Source: Anaerofustis stercorihominis DSM 17244 (lineage in GTDB: Bacteria; Bacillota; Clostridia; Eubacteriales; Anaerofustaceae). From it: a stretch of 64,000 nucleotides of DNA. The notes below the pieces were generated by a model that searched no databases, was not told the origin of the DNA, and saw nothing but the letters and a program-made list of their open reading frames with translations. The stretch lies in contig NZ_DS560015.1 in assembly GCF_000154825.1 (NCBI RefSeq), positions 87,052 to 151,051 of the forward strand, read 5' to 3'. Every line of letters starts with the position of its first letter. Within the stretch, counting starts at the first letter, position 1. Both the position numbers and the translations under genes were made by a program. Of this stretch, positions 44,674-55,577 are shown piece after piece.

Positions 44674-45996
44674 ATGAATTCTGCCAACGGTATTTTAACA
44701 GCTACAGGCGGTATGACATCTCATGCGGCAGTTGTTGCAAGAGGTATGGGTAAGTGCTGTGTTGCAGGTTGTGAAGCCGCACATGTAAATGAAGAAGAAA
44801 AATACGTTGAAATCGGCGGAAGATTATTCTATGAAGGATATTATTTATCCATAAACGGTTCTACTGGTAATGTATATGAAGGTAAAATAAAAACGGTTGA
44901 CGCTGTTTTATCCGAAGACTTTAATAAAATCATGGCTTGGGCAGACGAAGTCAGAAGACTTGGTGTCAGAACAAATGCTGATACAGTAAAAGACGCTACA
45001 GTTGCGGCTAACTTCGGCGCAGAAGGTATCGGTCTATGCAGAACAGAGCATATGTTCTTTGAAGCTGACAGGATTTTTGCATTCAGAAAAATGATTTGTT
45101 CCAAGACATTGATGCAAAGAGAAGAAGCACTTTCTAAAATCCTTCCAATGCAGAAGAACGATTTTAAAGGCTTATTCAAAGCAATGGGCGGAAAACCTGT
45201 TGTTATAAGACTTCTTGATCCGCCTCTACATGAATTCCTTCCAAAAGAAGATGATGATATCAAACAGCTTGCAAGAGATATGGATATGACCTATGAAGAA
45301 TTATCTGCAAGAGTAAACGAACTTCATGAATTGAATCCAATGCTTGGTCACAGAGGATGCAGACTTGCGGTTACATATCCTGAAATAGCTGCTATGCAGA
45401 CGAAGGCTATTATCATGGCTGCTATCGAAGCAAAACAGGAAGACGGACTCGATATCACTCCTGAAATCATGGTTCCTTTGGCTGGAAGTTATTTGGAACT
45501 TAAATATGTAGTAGATAAAATAAGAGAAACAGTGAATGAACTATTCAAAGAAAATGGTATCAGAATAGACTATAAAGTAGGTACTATGATTGAAATACCA
45601 AGAGCTGCCCTTACTTCCGATCAGCTTGCGAAAGTAGCTGAATTCTATTCTTTCGGAACCAATGACTTAACACAAATGACATATGGTTTCAGTAGAGATG
45701 ATGCCGGTGTTTACATTAAAGAATATCTTGAAAAAGGTATTTTCCCTAAAGATCCATTTGCTACAATCGATACCGAAGGTGTCGGTCAGCTTGTAGACAT
45801 GGCTGTTAAGAAAGGTAAGAGTGTAAATCCTGAACTTCACTGCGGTATATGCGGTGAACAAGGCGGGGATCCAACGAGTATCGAATTCTTCGACAGCGTA
45901 GGACTTGATTATGTATCATGTTCTCCATACAGAGTTCCTATAGCAAGGCTTGCTGCCGCACAGGCAAGGATCAAAAACGATAAGAAAAATAAATAG
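44674..45996 (+). pseudogene. ppdK: Pyruvate phosphate dikinase, C-terminal part (same frame, after TAA)
   Basis: The rest of ppdK in the same frame. Homology starts right after the stop (VLLVRKETSPEDIEG), 15 codons before the first ATG. It carries the phosphohistidine motif GGMTSHAAVVARGMGKCCV and the PEP-binding barrel with GIGLCRTEHMF, HRGCRLAVTYPEI, EIPRAALTSDQLA, SFGTNDLTQMTYGFSRDD and the terminal CGICGEQGGDP with the catalytic Cys. The ATG at 44674 has no proper ribosome-binding site, so separate translation is unlikely. Reconstructed length is 879 residues, normal for the family. Confidence 0.85.
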
Positions 45997-46001
45997 ATTT
46001 A

Positions 46002-46033
46002 AAAGAGACGTTTCGTAGGAAACGTCTTTTTTA
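46002..46033 (+). terminator. Terminator after ppdK
   Basis: AGACGTTTC pairs with GAAACGTCT around GTAG, followed by six T residues. Confidence 0.9.
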
Positions 46034-46084
46034 TATAATTGAGTGATTTTAAGTTATAAAACTATAATATGGAAATAAGGACTT

Positions 46085-46282
46085 TTACATTATTTTTTTT
46101 TCATCCTGATGCTCATTTGCTTCTATAAGTCTTCTTCTTATTATATGTTAATGAACTGTTAAACCTGATATAAAAGAAAACATTCTGTGGATATGATATT
46201 TTGAATAGTGTTCTTCTTTTGAAATACTATTAAGCTCAAGTTTTTCTTCCTTTAAATGTTCTTATATACATTTTATTACTTG
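46085..46282 (-). pseudogene. Remnant of an AraC-family transcription regulator
   Basis: Reading the minus strand in one frame gives about 65 codons that match the AraC DNA-binding domain: EHLKEEKLELNSISKE, then YSKYHIHRMFSFISGLTVH, a stop, HIIRRRLIEAN. The pattern Y-S-x4-R-x-F-x4-G-x-T...RRRL-x-x-A is the first helix-turn-helix and linker helix of this family. In-frame TAA codons lie at 46148-46150 (where the family has Glu or Gln) and 46262-46264 (where Glu is expected). The second helix-turn-helix and any sensor domain are missing. It is a decayed gene, not a functional one. The rest of the interval up to the promoter at 46468 is AT-rich with nothing else I can recognise. Confidence 0.72.
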
Positions 46283-46467
46283 TTACTTCAATAATTATTA
46301 ATCGTTTTTTATACCTCGGTATTATATTAATATATTAAATTTAAAAATATGTCATTTATCTTGATGTTATTTGTACTTTAAATTGATGCAAAAGCATAAA
46401 ATATTCAACCTTTTAATCAAATATGAATAATATGGTATTAATTGTTAATTAAACTATGGTTATATAT

Positions 46468-46496
46468 TTGATTATTTTCATATTAAGTGTTATAAT
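46468..46496 (+). promoter_or_regulatory. Promoter of the surface LRR protein gene
   Basis: TTGATT, a 17-base spacer and TATAAT, with TG one base upstream of the -10 element. It lies 40 bases before the start codon. Confidence 0.75.
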
Positions 46497-46535
46497 TATG
46501 TAACCAAAGTATGATCGAATTAAGGGGATATACAA

Positions 46536-48383
46536 ATGAATAATTATTTAAAGAAGCTTTTAGGTGTGATGTTGACTTCGTTATTTTTTATTAGCGTCAA
46601 TGTTACGCCTATTTTTGCGGAAAGCTTAGTTAATGATGATATAAAGATAAATGATAATATCACAGAGAAAAAGGATGGGATATCTTCATCATCAAATGAT
46701 ATTGATGAAAATACTAATCAGGACAAAATAACTGATTATGGTAATAATAAAATAAAAGAGGAAAATGAAGATGACTCGGTTAAAAATAATTTATCTGAAA
46801 ATTCTTTAAAAGAAAATGATAAAAATAATACAAAAGAAGTAAATAAAACGAAGAAGTATTCTTTGTCGTCTATAAATGATTATGCGGTTCCGAGTGAAAG
46901 TGATTATAATTTTTCGTCTGGAAAGATAACAGGGCTTAACAGCAGTTATATAAACGGTCTAAGTGATGAACAAAAGCTGAATATCAGACTTGAGATACCC
47001 GAGAGTATTAATGGTATAGCTGTTACTTCAATAGGTGATAATGCTTTTAAAGCGTCGAATTATGCCAATTGTAAAATTACTTATCTAGATTTATCAAATT
47101 GTAGTAATCTTACGAGCATAGGAAGCTGGGCGTTTTATAGTGATACTGTCATGGAAGGAAATTTGGTATTTCCAAATACGTTAACAACTATTTCCGACCA
47201 TGCTTTTGATGGATGTAAAAGTCTTTCTGGTTCTCTTACTATACCTGATTCTGTAACGACTTTGGGAACTTATGCATTCAGCGGATGCTCGTCAATGACC
47301 GGACGCTTGACTTTATCAAATAATTTAGCTTTAATTCAAAATTACGCATTTTATAATTCCGGATTTACGGGAGAGCTTATTATACCAAACGGAGTAAGTT
47401 CTATAAATAACAGCGCATTCAGACAATCAAACAGCTATGACGGTTTTACTAAAGCTGTAATTCCCGAGGGTGTGACCGTAATAGATGCTACAGCATTTTC
47501 ATATCAAAATGCTCTGTCAAAAGTTATACTGCCAAAAAGAAGTTTGACTAAAATAAATACTTCCGCATTTAGATATACCGGATTGACCGGTGCTTTTGTT
47601 ATACCCGATTCCGTACAGACGATTGCGGCAACTGCTTTTGCGTCTACAAAACTAACTACGGTTTATATACCCGATAATGAATACTCGGTTTTAAGCGGAT
47701 ATGTTGCATCAAGTACGTTTTCAAGCTGCAGTAATTTGACTGCCATAGTATGCAGTTCTTCGAATTATACCAATATATATAATACGCTTGCAAGTTCTGA
47801 TAAACCTAAACTCGGATATCCTGTAACCGTAACATTTAATGATGGAGATAACGGAAGTTATGACAGCATAGAAAGATTATACAATCATGCTTTAAATTTT
47901 GTACAAAATGAAGATGATACTTATTCAATCGATACTTCATATGAACTTCCTAAAGTGACAGGAAATGAAAGTAAAAAGTGGGCATTTTCTTCTACTGCTT
48001 TGGAAGGGGTAAACGTAAGTACCAAAGTCACATCTTCTACTCTCTATGCAATAGAGCCTTTAGCCGATCCGACTTTTTCTTTCAGCGATCATATTGACGC
48101 TGTATATGACGGTAATGCTCATATTATGAAAGTAACCGCTCATCATCCTTTATATAAGCCTATTGGAGAAGCTGAAACAGGTGATGTTGTATTTTATTAT
48201 ACTTGGCGATATTCTACCATTACTTCGTCATCTAACGAGCTTGCGGGTTATGACAAAAATGAATTTTCTATTACAAATGTCAGAGAACCGAGATTTGCAA
48301 TTTCATGTGACGTAACTATTCAGTCGTGTATAGTAAATGGTACTAAGGCTACTGTGTTTAATACTCAAAAGCACTCTTTTTAA
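46536..48383 (+). pseudogene. Secreted BspA-like LRR surface protein, N-terminal part (ends at in-frame TAA)
   Basis: First 615 residues of a cell-surface protein. A signal peptide (about 1-29, ending IFA) is followed by an Asn/Asp/Lys-rich low-complexity region to about residue 120. LRR_5 repeats (about 165-410) follow, with 'IPDSVTTLGTYAFSGCSSM' type units, and then a beta-rich region. The frame ends in TAA at 48381-48383, but the same frame continues immediately with QAEPIVNPIFDN, a typical Ig-like repeat start of such adhesins, so one base change has split a single gene. GGGGATA lies before the ATG. Confidence 0.8.
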
Positions 48384-48440
48384 ATATTATTAAAACAAGC
48401 TGAACCGATTGTAAATCCTATTTTTGATAATAAAGTAGAT

Positions 48441-49985
48441 ATGACGGTCACAAAGGATTTACCGGAAATAAAACTTAGCGATAATGACACCAAAGGTGTT
48501 ATAAGTTGGGATGAAGGACAGACTATAAAAGAAGGATTAAATGAATATAATTGGACATTTATTCCTGAAAACAATGTTCACGGGATATCCGATTACAAAA
48601 CCGTTACGGGAAGTGCCAAGATAGAAGGTGTCGATAAAAAAGATTTTATAATAAATATTTCTTCGGGTGAACATGGTAAAGTTTCTCATATGGGAAATAC
48701 AATCGTTACTCATGGGGATGATTTTACTTTGACTTTTACTCCGGATAAAGGGTATAAATTGGGAAGTTTAAAATTAGATGATAAAGATGTTACCTCTGAA
48801 GTTAAAGATGATAAATATACATTAAGGAATGTTCAAAAAGATTATGATATAAAAGTAAGTTTTGTAAAGTTATGCTGTAATGATGTTGAAGACATGATAG
48901 ACAATCTTCCTGATGTTCATAATAATAATGAGCTGACTGAAAGTGAAGTTGATGATGTTTTGGATACAAAACTGAACTATGAAACATTAGATGATAATTC
49001 AAAGGGAAGTTTAACATATGAGAAGAAACAGGAATTATGTGAAGCGTTATTGAAAGTTCCTCAAATATATTTGGAAGTTAAAAATATAAATAAGGAAATA
49101 AATATTAATGATAGTTCTCTTCTATTAGATAATTTAACTTCTGATGATATTAAGATATTAAAAGACGACCCCGATACAAAAATAAGCATGAGTTTGGATA
49201 TTAAAAAGGTAAACTCAAATAATAGCTATCAAAACATAATCAATAAATCTGTAAAAGATATAGATATTTCAAATTACTATGATATAAGTATCAAGAAAGA
49301 TGTTATATCCGCAGGGGGCAATAATAAATCTTTAATTATATCTAACTTAAGTTATCCTATCAAACTAAGTTTTGATATACCTAAGGAATTATTATCAAGT
49401 AAAAATACACTTAGGGAATTCTTTATTATAAGACTTCATGAAGAAAACGGTATTCAGAGTGTAGATATGCTAAAAGATGAAGATGATATAGAAGGTACCG
49501 TAACAGTAAGCAGCGATAAATTCTCGGTATATGCCTTATCTTATAAGGATAACGAAACAGTATCGAAATTTACTGTCAAAGCTTCTGCATCAAAACATGG
49601 ATCCATTTCACCGAAGGGGAATGTAGAAGTCAAAAAAGGTGAGAGCAAGACATTTTATATAAATCCCGATATAGGTTATAAAGTCGATTATATTCTTGTA
49701 GACGGTGAAAAATGTAAGGCAGAAGAAAAATATACATTTAAAAATATAGATAAAGATCATAGTATAAAAGCCGTGTTTAAATCTATCGGCAGTGAAATGG
49801 TGTCAGTTTCCGATAACAGTAAAAATACTAATAATAACAAATTAAATACAAATGGCATTTACACAGATAAAATCAATACAGTAGATACAAGCGACAGCAG
49901 TAATATTTTTTTATACGCAGGTATTTGTATTGCATCACTTATTGCAATTTTAGCAATAATAATATATAAGAAAAAGCATATTTAA
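48441..49985 (+). pseudogene. Surface LRR protein, C-terminal part (Ig-like and InlB-B-like repeats, membrane anchor)
   Basis: Continuation of the preceding gene in the same frame. The first 70 residues form an Ig-like repeat (GVISWDEGQTIKEGLNEYNWTF). Two divergent InlB B-repeat-like modules (SGEHGKVSHMGNT...FTLTFTPDKGYKL and SKHGSISPKGNVEVKKGES...INPDIGYKV) flank a helical and beta-rich central part. The C-terminus ends with one membrane helix and a KKKHI tail, giving a transmembrane anchor rather than an LPXTG sortase signal. Neither a ribosome-binding site nor a signal peptide precedes it, so it is not an independent gene. The reconstructed whole is about 1149 residues. Confidence 0.78.
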
Positions 49986-49992
49986 TTAAATG

Positions 49993-50024
49993 AAAACAGA
50001 GTCTTTAATCGACTCTGTTTTTAT
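49993..50024 (+). terminator. Terminator after the surface protein gene
   Basis: AAAACAGAGTC pairs with GACTCTGTTTT around a 7-base loop, followed by T residues. Confidence 0.88.
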
Positions 50025-50035
50025 TGTTTATATTT

Positions 50036-50064
50036 TTGTATAAGGGTAAAAATTATGTTATTAT
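50036..50064 (+). promoter_or_regulatory. Promoter of the hybrid kinase gene
   Basis: TTGTAT, a 17-base spacer and TATTAT, 38 bases before the start codon. Confidence 0.5.
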
Positions 50065-50102
50065 TAAATAAATATCGTAAACATTAAGGATAGGATAGTT
50101 TT

Positions 50103-52850
50103 ATGAGAGGTTTTGTTAAAAAAATAGGGGCTGTAGTTCTTGCTGTAATAATATCATTATCAGTATTTTGTGTGCCTGTTAATGCTAAAAATAATAAAAA
50201 AGTATTAAAGGTTGCATTTCCCGAAAGTGCGGGGATAAATGAAGTATATGAAGACGGTTCTTACGGAGGAAGTGTATATGAATGGTTAATGGAAATATCG
50301 AAATATACCGGCTGGGAATATGAATTCGTAAACGGGAATGCAGATGAACTTTTGGGCGAAATGATGCAGGGCAAATATGATATAATGGGCGGGATGCTTT
50401 ATCAAAAGGATTTGGAAAAGTATTTTTCTTATCCCAAATATTCAATGGGAAGCAATTACTCTCTTCTAATATACCCTAAACAAGATGAAAGTATAAAAAG
50501 CTTTGACCTCAGTACTTTAAATGGCAAAACTATCGGCGTTTATAAAAAAGCCGGTCATAAAATAAAAAGACTTAAAATATTTCTCGATTCAAATAAAATA
50601 AAATGTAAAATAAAATATTTGGATTTAAAGGATTATGAATCTTGTCTTAAAAATAAAAAAGCTGATTTGATGCTTGGTTCCGATGTTTATATGAACGATG
50701 ATTATAATGTAGCTGCTAAATTCGTCGCCGATCCTTATTACATTGTTACTTCGCATGATCAAAAGGAAATATGCAAAGAAATCAGCGATGCAATGGAAGA
50801 GATTTATGCCGCAAATCCTAATTTTGCCGACGAGCTTTATAATAAATATTTCCCTGAGCAGTATATAAATACAATAAGCTTTTCCAAAAGCGATTTATCT
50901 TTTATAAAAAATGCGGGAGCGATAAAGGTTGCAGTATCGGAAGAATTATATCCGATAAGTTATAAGGATAAAGAAGCAGACGGGATAATACCAGATATCA
51001 TAAATCTGATATCTGAAAAAAGCGGACTGAAATTTACTTATGTAACCGCAAAGACATATGAGGATGCGCTAAACCTTGTAAAGGACGGTAAAGCGGATAT
51101 CCTCGGAGGCTTTTTTGATGACAGTTATTTCGCGGACAAACAAAATTTAATATTGACAAAGTCATATATAAATGTAGACGGAGTAATACTCAAAAATAAA
51201 AATGCTAATACCGGTTCATCGAAAGTAACGCAAGCTGTTTTAAAAGGCGGAAATACAAATTCTGCAAGTAAAGATATTGTCTTAAAATATTATGATAGTT
51301 ATGAAGAATGTTTAAAATCGGTCAATTCAGGACAAACCGACCAAACTATAATGCCCTCTTCCGTAATGGAAAGCTTATATTTGAAAAATTACTATCCAAA
51401 TGTGATTTATACCTCCAGTGAGCATTCGTTACCGGGGCTATCCATAGCATTAAAGAAAGGTTCCGATTCAAGATTGTATACGGTTCTAAACAAGACGGTC
51501 AATAATATTTCTGAAACCGAAGCCGGAAACATAAAAAAAGATAATATGGTTTCAATAGGCGATAATAAGGTCAGCTTTAAATCTTATTATTATTCCAATC
51601 CAACTTTGGTAATTTCCATAATAGTAGGATTTATAATCTTGGTAGCTGTTATCATATTATTATTTATATGGTTTAAAATGAAAAATAATGTTATGAAGGT
51701 GAAAGTAGAAGAAGCTGAAGCCTCGTCAAAAGCTAAATCCGAGTTTCTTTCTTTGATGTCACATGAAATCAGGACTCCTATCAATGCGATAATAGGTCTT
51801 ACAAATATTAATATGATGAACGAGGATTTACCTGAACCTTTGAAAAAGAACTTATCTAAAATTGATTCATCCGCACAATTCTTATTATCCTTGGTAAATG
51901 ATATTTTAGATATGTCTAAAATTCAAAATTATAAAATGGTTATAAACAGTGAGTGTTTTGATTTGACTAAGGTTATAAATGATATTGATGAATTATTTAT
52001 ATCTAAAAAAGAAGAAAAATGTATAAAACTAACTTATGATATAGACCTTCAAAATAAATACTTTATGGGTGATAGTGTAAGGATCAAGCAGATAATATCC
52101 AATATAGTTTCCAATGCTTTCAAATTTACCGAAGAAGACGGAGAAATTATTTTAACTATCAGAGAGATTGTTAAAGATAGTAATTCTTCCGATGTTTTCT
52201 TTAGCATAAAAGATAACGGAATCGGTATCAAAGAAGATAAATTAAGTAAAATATTTGAAGCTTTTGAACAGGTTTCAATCAATTATAATAATGAAACCGG
52301 CACCGGACTGGGATTATTCATATGTAATCATTTGGTTAAGCTTATGGGCGGAGATTTAAAAGTAAAAAGTACAGAAGGTGAAGGTTCCGATTTTTACTTT
52401 ACTTTGAATTTACCTATTGCTTCTGAAAAAGATGTAAAAAAAGAAATAGCGGAAAACAATATAACAAAGCTGGAAAATACGAGGGTCCTTATTGCAGAAG
52501 ACAATGATTTGAATGCAGAGATAGTTATTTCCCTTCTTGAAATGAATAATATTAATGTTGAAAGAGCTTTAAACGGGGAAGAGGCTGTCACTTTATTTAA
52601 AGATAGTGAAGATAATTATTATGATTTGATTTTAATGGATATAAAAATGCCGGAAAAGGACGGTATTGAAGCCACCAAAGAAATCAGACGTATAAACAGT
52701 GATTATGCAAAAAACATACCAATAATTGCGATGACTGCCAATACTTTCGAAGAAGATAGAAAGAATGCTTTTGATGCCGGTATGAATGCATTTCTTTCCA
52801 AACCTTTTAATGTAGACGAATTTTATAAAATAATATCTGAAACAAAATAA
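50103..52850 (+). CDS. BvgS-like hybrid histidine kinase with two periplasmic-type solute-binding domains
   Basis: A 915-residue sensor. A signal peptide or first membrane segment (1-28) is followed by two extracellular SBP_bac_3 domains (about 35-255 and 265-490), the arrangement known from BvgS. A membrane helix (about 500-525) leads to HisKA with the phosphorylated His554 in MSHEIRTP, a HATPase domain (DNGIGIKEDK, TGTGLGLFICNHL) and a C-terminal receiver domain with phospho-accepting Asp846 (LILMDIKMPEKDG). No DNA-binding output domain is attached or encoded next door, so the phosphate must go to a protein elsewhere. The ligand is probably a small amino acid-like molecule, by analogy with SBP_bac_3 proteins. 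It precedes a second, broken kinase gene. Confidence 0.9.
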   Translation: MRGFVKKIGAVVLAVIISLSVFCVPVNAKNNKKVLKVAFPESAGINEVYEDGSYGGSVYEWLMEISKYTGWEYEFVNGNADELLGEMMQGKYDIMGGMLYQKDLEKYFSYPKYSMGSNYSLLIYPKQDESIKSFDLSTLNGKTIGVYKKAGHKIKRLKIFLDSNKIKCKIKYLDLKDYESCLKNKKADLMLGSDVYMNDDYNVAAKFVADPYYIVTSHDQKEICKEISDAMEEIYAANPNFADELYNKYFPEQYINTISFSKSDLSFIKNAGAIKVAVSEELYPISYKDKEADGIIPDIINLISEKSGLKFTYVTAKTYEDALNLVKDGKADILGGFFDDSYFADKQNLILTKSYINVDGVILKNKNANTGSSKVTQAVLKGGNTNSASKDIVLKYYDSYEECLKSVNSGQTDQTIMPSSVMESLYLKNYYPNVIYTSSEHSLPGLSIALKKGSDSRLYTVLNKTVNNISETEAGNIKKDNMVSIGDNKVSFKSYYYSNPTLVISIIVGFIILVAVIILLFIWFKMKNNVMKVKVEEAEASSKAKSEFLSLMSHEIRTPINAIIGLTNINMMNEDLPEPLKKNLSKIDSSAQFLLSLVNDILDMSKIQNYKMVINSECFDLTKVINDIDELFISKKEEKCIKLTYDIDLQNKYFMGDSVRIKQIISNIVSNAFKFTEEDGEIILTIREIVKDSNSSDVFFSIKDNGIGIKEDKLSKIFEAFEQVSINYNNETGTGLGLFICNHLVKLMGGDLKVKSTEGEGSDFYFTLNLPIASEKDVKKEIAENNITKLENTRVLIAEDNDLNAEIVISLLEMNNINVERALNGEEAVTLFKDSEDNYYDLILMDIKMPEKDGIEATKEIRRINSDYAKNIPIIAMTANTFEEDRKNAFDAGMNAFLSKPFNVDEFYKIISETK

Positions 52851-52855
52851 ATATA

Positions 52856-52890
52856 TAGAAGCCTGAGATTAAATTTAGGCTTCTATTTTT
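52856..52890 (+). terminator. Terminator after the hybrid kinase gene
   Basis: TAGAAGCCT pairs with AGGCTTCTA, followed by five T residues. Confidence 0.88.
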
Positions 52891-52972
52891 ATGATACATA
52901 GTAAAAATAAGTAATTTTTTTACTTTTTTATGTTCATAACTGTATAAGTTATTGATCAAACTTATTTTTTCT

Positions 52973-53001
52973 TTTACTTAAAATATTTCATATGATATAA
53001 T
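52973..53001 (+). promoter_or_regulatory. Promoter of the EIIC-kinase fusion gene
   Basis: TTTACT, 17 bases, then TATAAT with TG one base upstream (extended -10). It lies 31 bases before the ATG, which has a GGGG site. Confidence 0.55.
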
Positions 53002-53031
53002 TACTTTATATTAAAAAGGGGAAATCAGCTC

Positions 53032-53469
53032 ATGAATTTGCAGGCATTTAAAAATAAACTTCTCAATTTAGCTGAAAAATTTGAACAAGTAAAATTTATC
53101 CAAGCCGTTAGACGTGGTTTTATTTTTATGATACCTATAATAATGGTCTATTCATTTTCCTCTGTTATTTTATCGATTCCGATACCTGCTTATCAATCTT
53201 GGCTCCAAAGTCAAAATATTAGATTTATATTTGATATAGTAACTTTACTTAATTCTGCGACTACATCGTATTTTTCTATCTTATTGGTTTTCTCCATATC
53301 TTGGTCTTATGCGGAAATTTTAAATATTAAAATGGTAAAAGTTTTATTCCCTTTGCTGCTTGTGCTTCTTTTTTGCTTATACTTGGAGTATCTAATGAAA
53401 ATTTTGATATTTCATATCTCGGCGCTCCCGGTACTTTTTCGGCTATATTATCTGCTGTCGTATCTGTAA
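53032..53469 (+). pseudogene. EIIC-histidine kinase-receiver fusion, N-terminal fragment before frameshift 1
   Basis: First about 114 residues of a PTS EIIC-like membrane domain (RRGFIFMIPIIMVYSFSSVI, DIVTLLNSATTSYFSILLV), as in cellobiose-type IIC proteins. The frame is lost at a run of six T residues (53369-53374). With seven T residues the reading goes on smoothly as VLLFLLILGVSNENFDI in the next fragment. After the run, this frame gives about 30 unrelated residues before a stop. The most economical view is one gene with a one-base contraction in a homopolymer, either in the genome or in the assembly. Confidence 0.8.
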
Positions 53470-55577
53470 AATTGTTTGATAAAATCAACAGACTTAATAT
53501 TCTAAAAATAAAAGACAGCGATAACTCTTTTATTTTGAATAAGATGATAATTTCGATATTCCCGATTGCAATAATACTGATTTTATTTGCATTGTTAAGT
53601 TATATTGTTTTTGCTTTAAGCGGCGGCAGCCTTCAAAATATCTTAGCCGATCTACTATATAAATTTTTTCAGTTGATAGGTGTACATAAGCTCATTCAAG
53701 GTATTGTATATATGCTTATGATACAGTCTCTTTGGTTTTTCGGCGTGCATGGGACGTATTTACTGTATCAGGTAAATGACGTTTATTTGAATGATTTATT
53801 GAATTTGAATATTCAAGCTATGTCCAATGGTTTTGTCCCACATGAGATCGTTAATACGGTTTTCTTGAATTCTTTTGTGAATATCGGTGGGTGCGGTGCA
53901 ACTTTAGCACTTGTAATAATATTTTTAGTAATTAATAAAAAGAAAGAAAATGTTCATAAAATATCCAAATTTGGATTTATACCTTCTCTTTTCAATATTA
54001 ATGAAATCATAACATATGGTGTGCCGGTTATCTTTAATCCTATTTTTTGTATTCCTTTCTTGATTGCTCCCGTAGTAAATTTGGTCGTTAGTTATTTTTC
54101 AACTATTATAGGATTTATTCCCGTAATAACACAAAATGTAAACTGGGCTTGCCCTATATTTGTAAGCGGATACCTTTCAACTCAAAGTATAAACGGGGTA
54201 ATCCTTCAAATCGCGCTGATAGTCATTGATATACTTATATATATTCCTTTTGTGAATTTATATAACAGTAAAAAAGAGCTTGAAGAGTTGTTTACGGAAA
54301 GCGATATAGAAAATATAAAGACATTGAAAGAGGCTGAACACGATAGGATAAGGCTCATAAATTCGCTTAGTGATATGTACTATGCTGTGTTTGAGCTGAA
54401 TTTGGAAAGTGAGCAGTGTGTTAAAGTTAAAATCAAAGATGAATATGATGATTTTGATGTAATCAATGATTTCTTTAATTATGTCGAAGGTTTTATAAAA
54501 GAAAATATTCCCCAGGATGAACAAAAAGACTTGCTTGAATTGTTGAATAAAAAGAATTTTATAAGAGCTTTGATCGAGCATGATGGAATACTCGAAATAG
54601 AGTATCAATGTAATTATAAAGGAAGTAATATATGGAACAGAGCAGGATATATACTATCTGAAATAAGAGATGATAAACCATATATGGTTACAGTGACCAT
54701 AAGGAACGTAAGTGATATCAAAGTTGAGCAGGAAGCTCATAATCAAGCTTTGAAAGATGCATATGAAATGGCAAGGAATGCGAATAATGCAAAAACAGAC
54801 TTCTTGTCCAGTATGTCACATGATATAAGAACTCCTATGAATGCAATAATGGGAATGACAGTCATAGCGAAGAACAATAAGGATAACGTCGAGAAACTTG
54901 AGGATTGTCTGGATAAAATAGAGACATCTTCCAATCATTTACTTGACTTGATAAACGATGTGCTTGATATGTCTAAGATAGAGAGCGGAAAAGTAACTTT
55001 GAATGAAGAACCTTTAGATTTAGATAGTATTATCGATGATGTATTAAATATTATTTTACCGACAGCAAGGGATAAACATATAACAGTTAAATTAAATAAA
55101 GAAATTAATCATGCTTTTGTACAAGGAGACGTTCTTAGGATAAATCAAATATTTTTAAATATATTGAGCAATTCTGTAAAATTTACTCCCAAAAATGGAA
55201 ATATTCAAATATTTATAAGGGAAATCACTCCTGAGTATAAAAATTATATCAGTTATGAATTTAAATTTATAGATAATGGTATAGGAATGAGCGAGGAGTT
55301 TAAAGATAAAATATTTACGCCTTTTGCCAGATCCGAAGAATCCATAATTAAAAATGTAGAGGGTACCGGTCTTGGTATGTCTATAGTAAAGAATATCGTT
55401 GATATGATGAACGGTGAAATATATGTAAAAAGTAAGATCAATAAGGGAAGTGAATTTACTGTTATACTTCACTTGAAGTCTCAGGATGATATAAAAAATA
55501 AAACTGTAAAAGAAGATAAAATAGAAAATAAAAATTATGATTTTAAAGGTAAAAAAATACCTTCTTGTAGAGGATAA
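53373..55577 (+). pseudogene. EIIC-histidine kinase-receiver fusion, central fragment (IIC rest, sensor, HisKA, HATPase)
   Basis: Main part of the fusion gene. The first 290 residues complete the EIIC domain with FGVHGTYLLYQV and VNTVFLNSFVNIGGCGATLALVI, the substrate-site region of cellobiose-type IIC. A PAS-like domain (about 330-450) is followed by HisKA with SSMSHDIRTPMNAIMG (His codon at 54819-54821) and HATPase (DNGIGMSEEFKDK, GTGLGMSIVKNIVDMM). No EIIB domain or phospho-cysteine is present, so it probably senses rather than imports sugar. The frame ends in SCRG at 55577. At the run of seven A residues (55551-55557), removing one base restores YLLVEDNKLN and the receiver domain. Confidence 0.82.

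Noticed and set aside
48802-49017. Minus-strand open frame inside the surface protein
   Set aside because: Shadow frame with low-complexity His/Tyr/Leu content and no start signals.
55551-55557. Programmed -1 frameshift at the A7 run of the kinase gene
   Set aside because: A -1 shift runs into TAG within a few codons. The receiver frame needs the opposite shift (skipping one A), for which no stimulatory element is seen.
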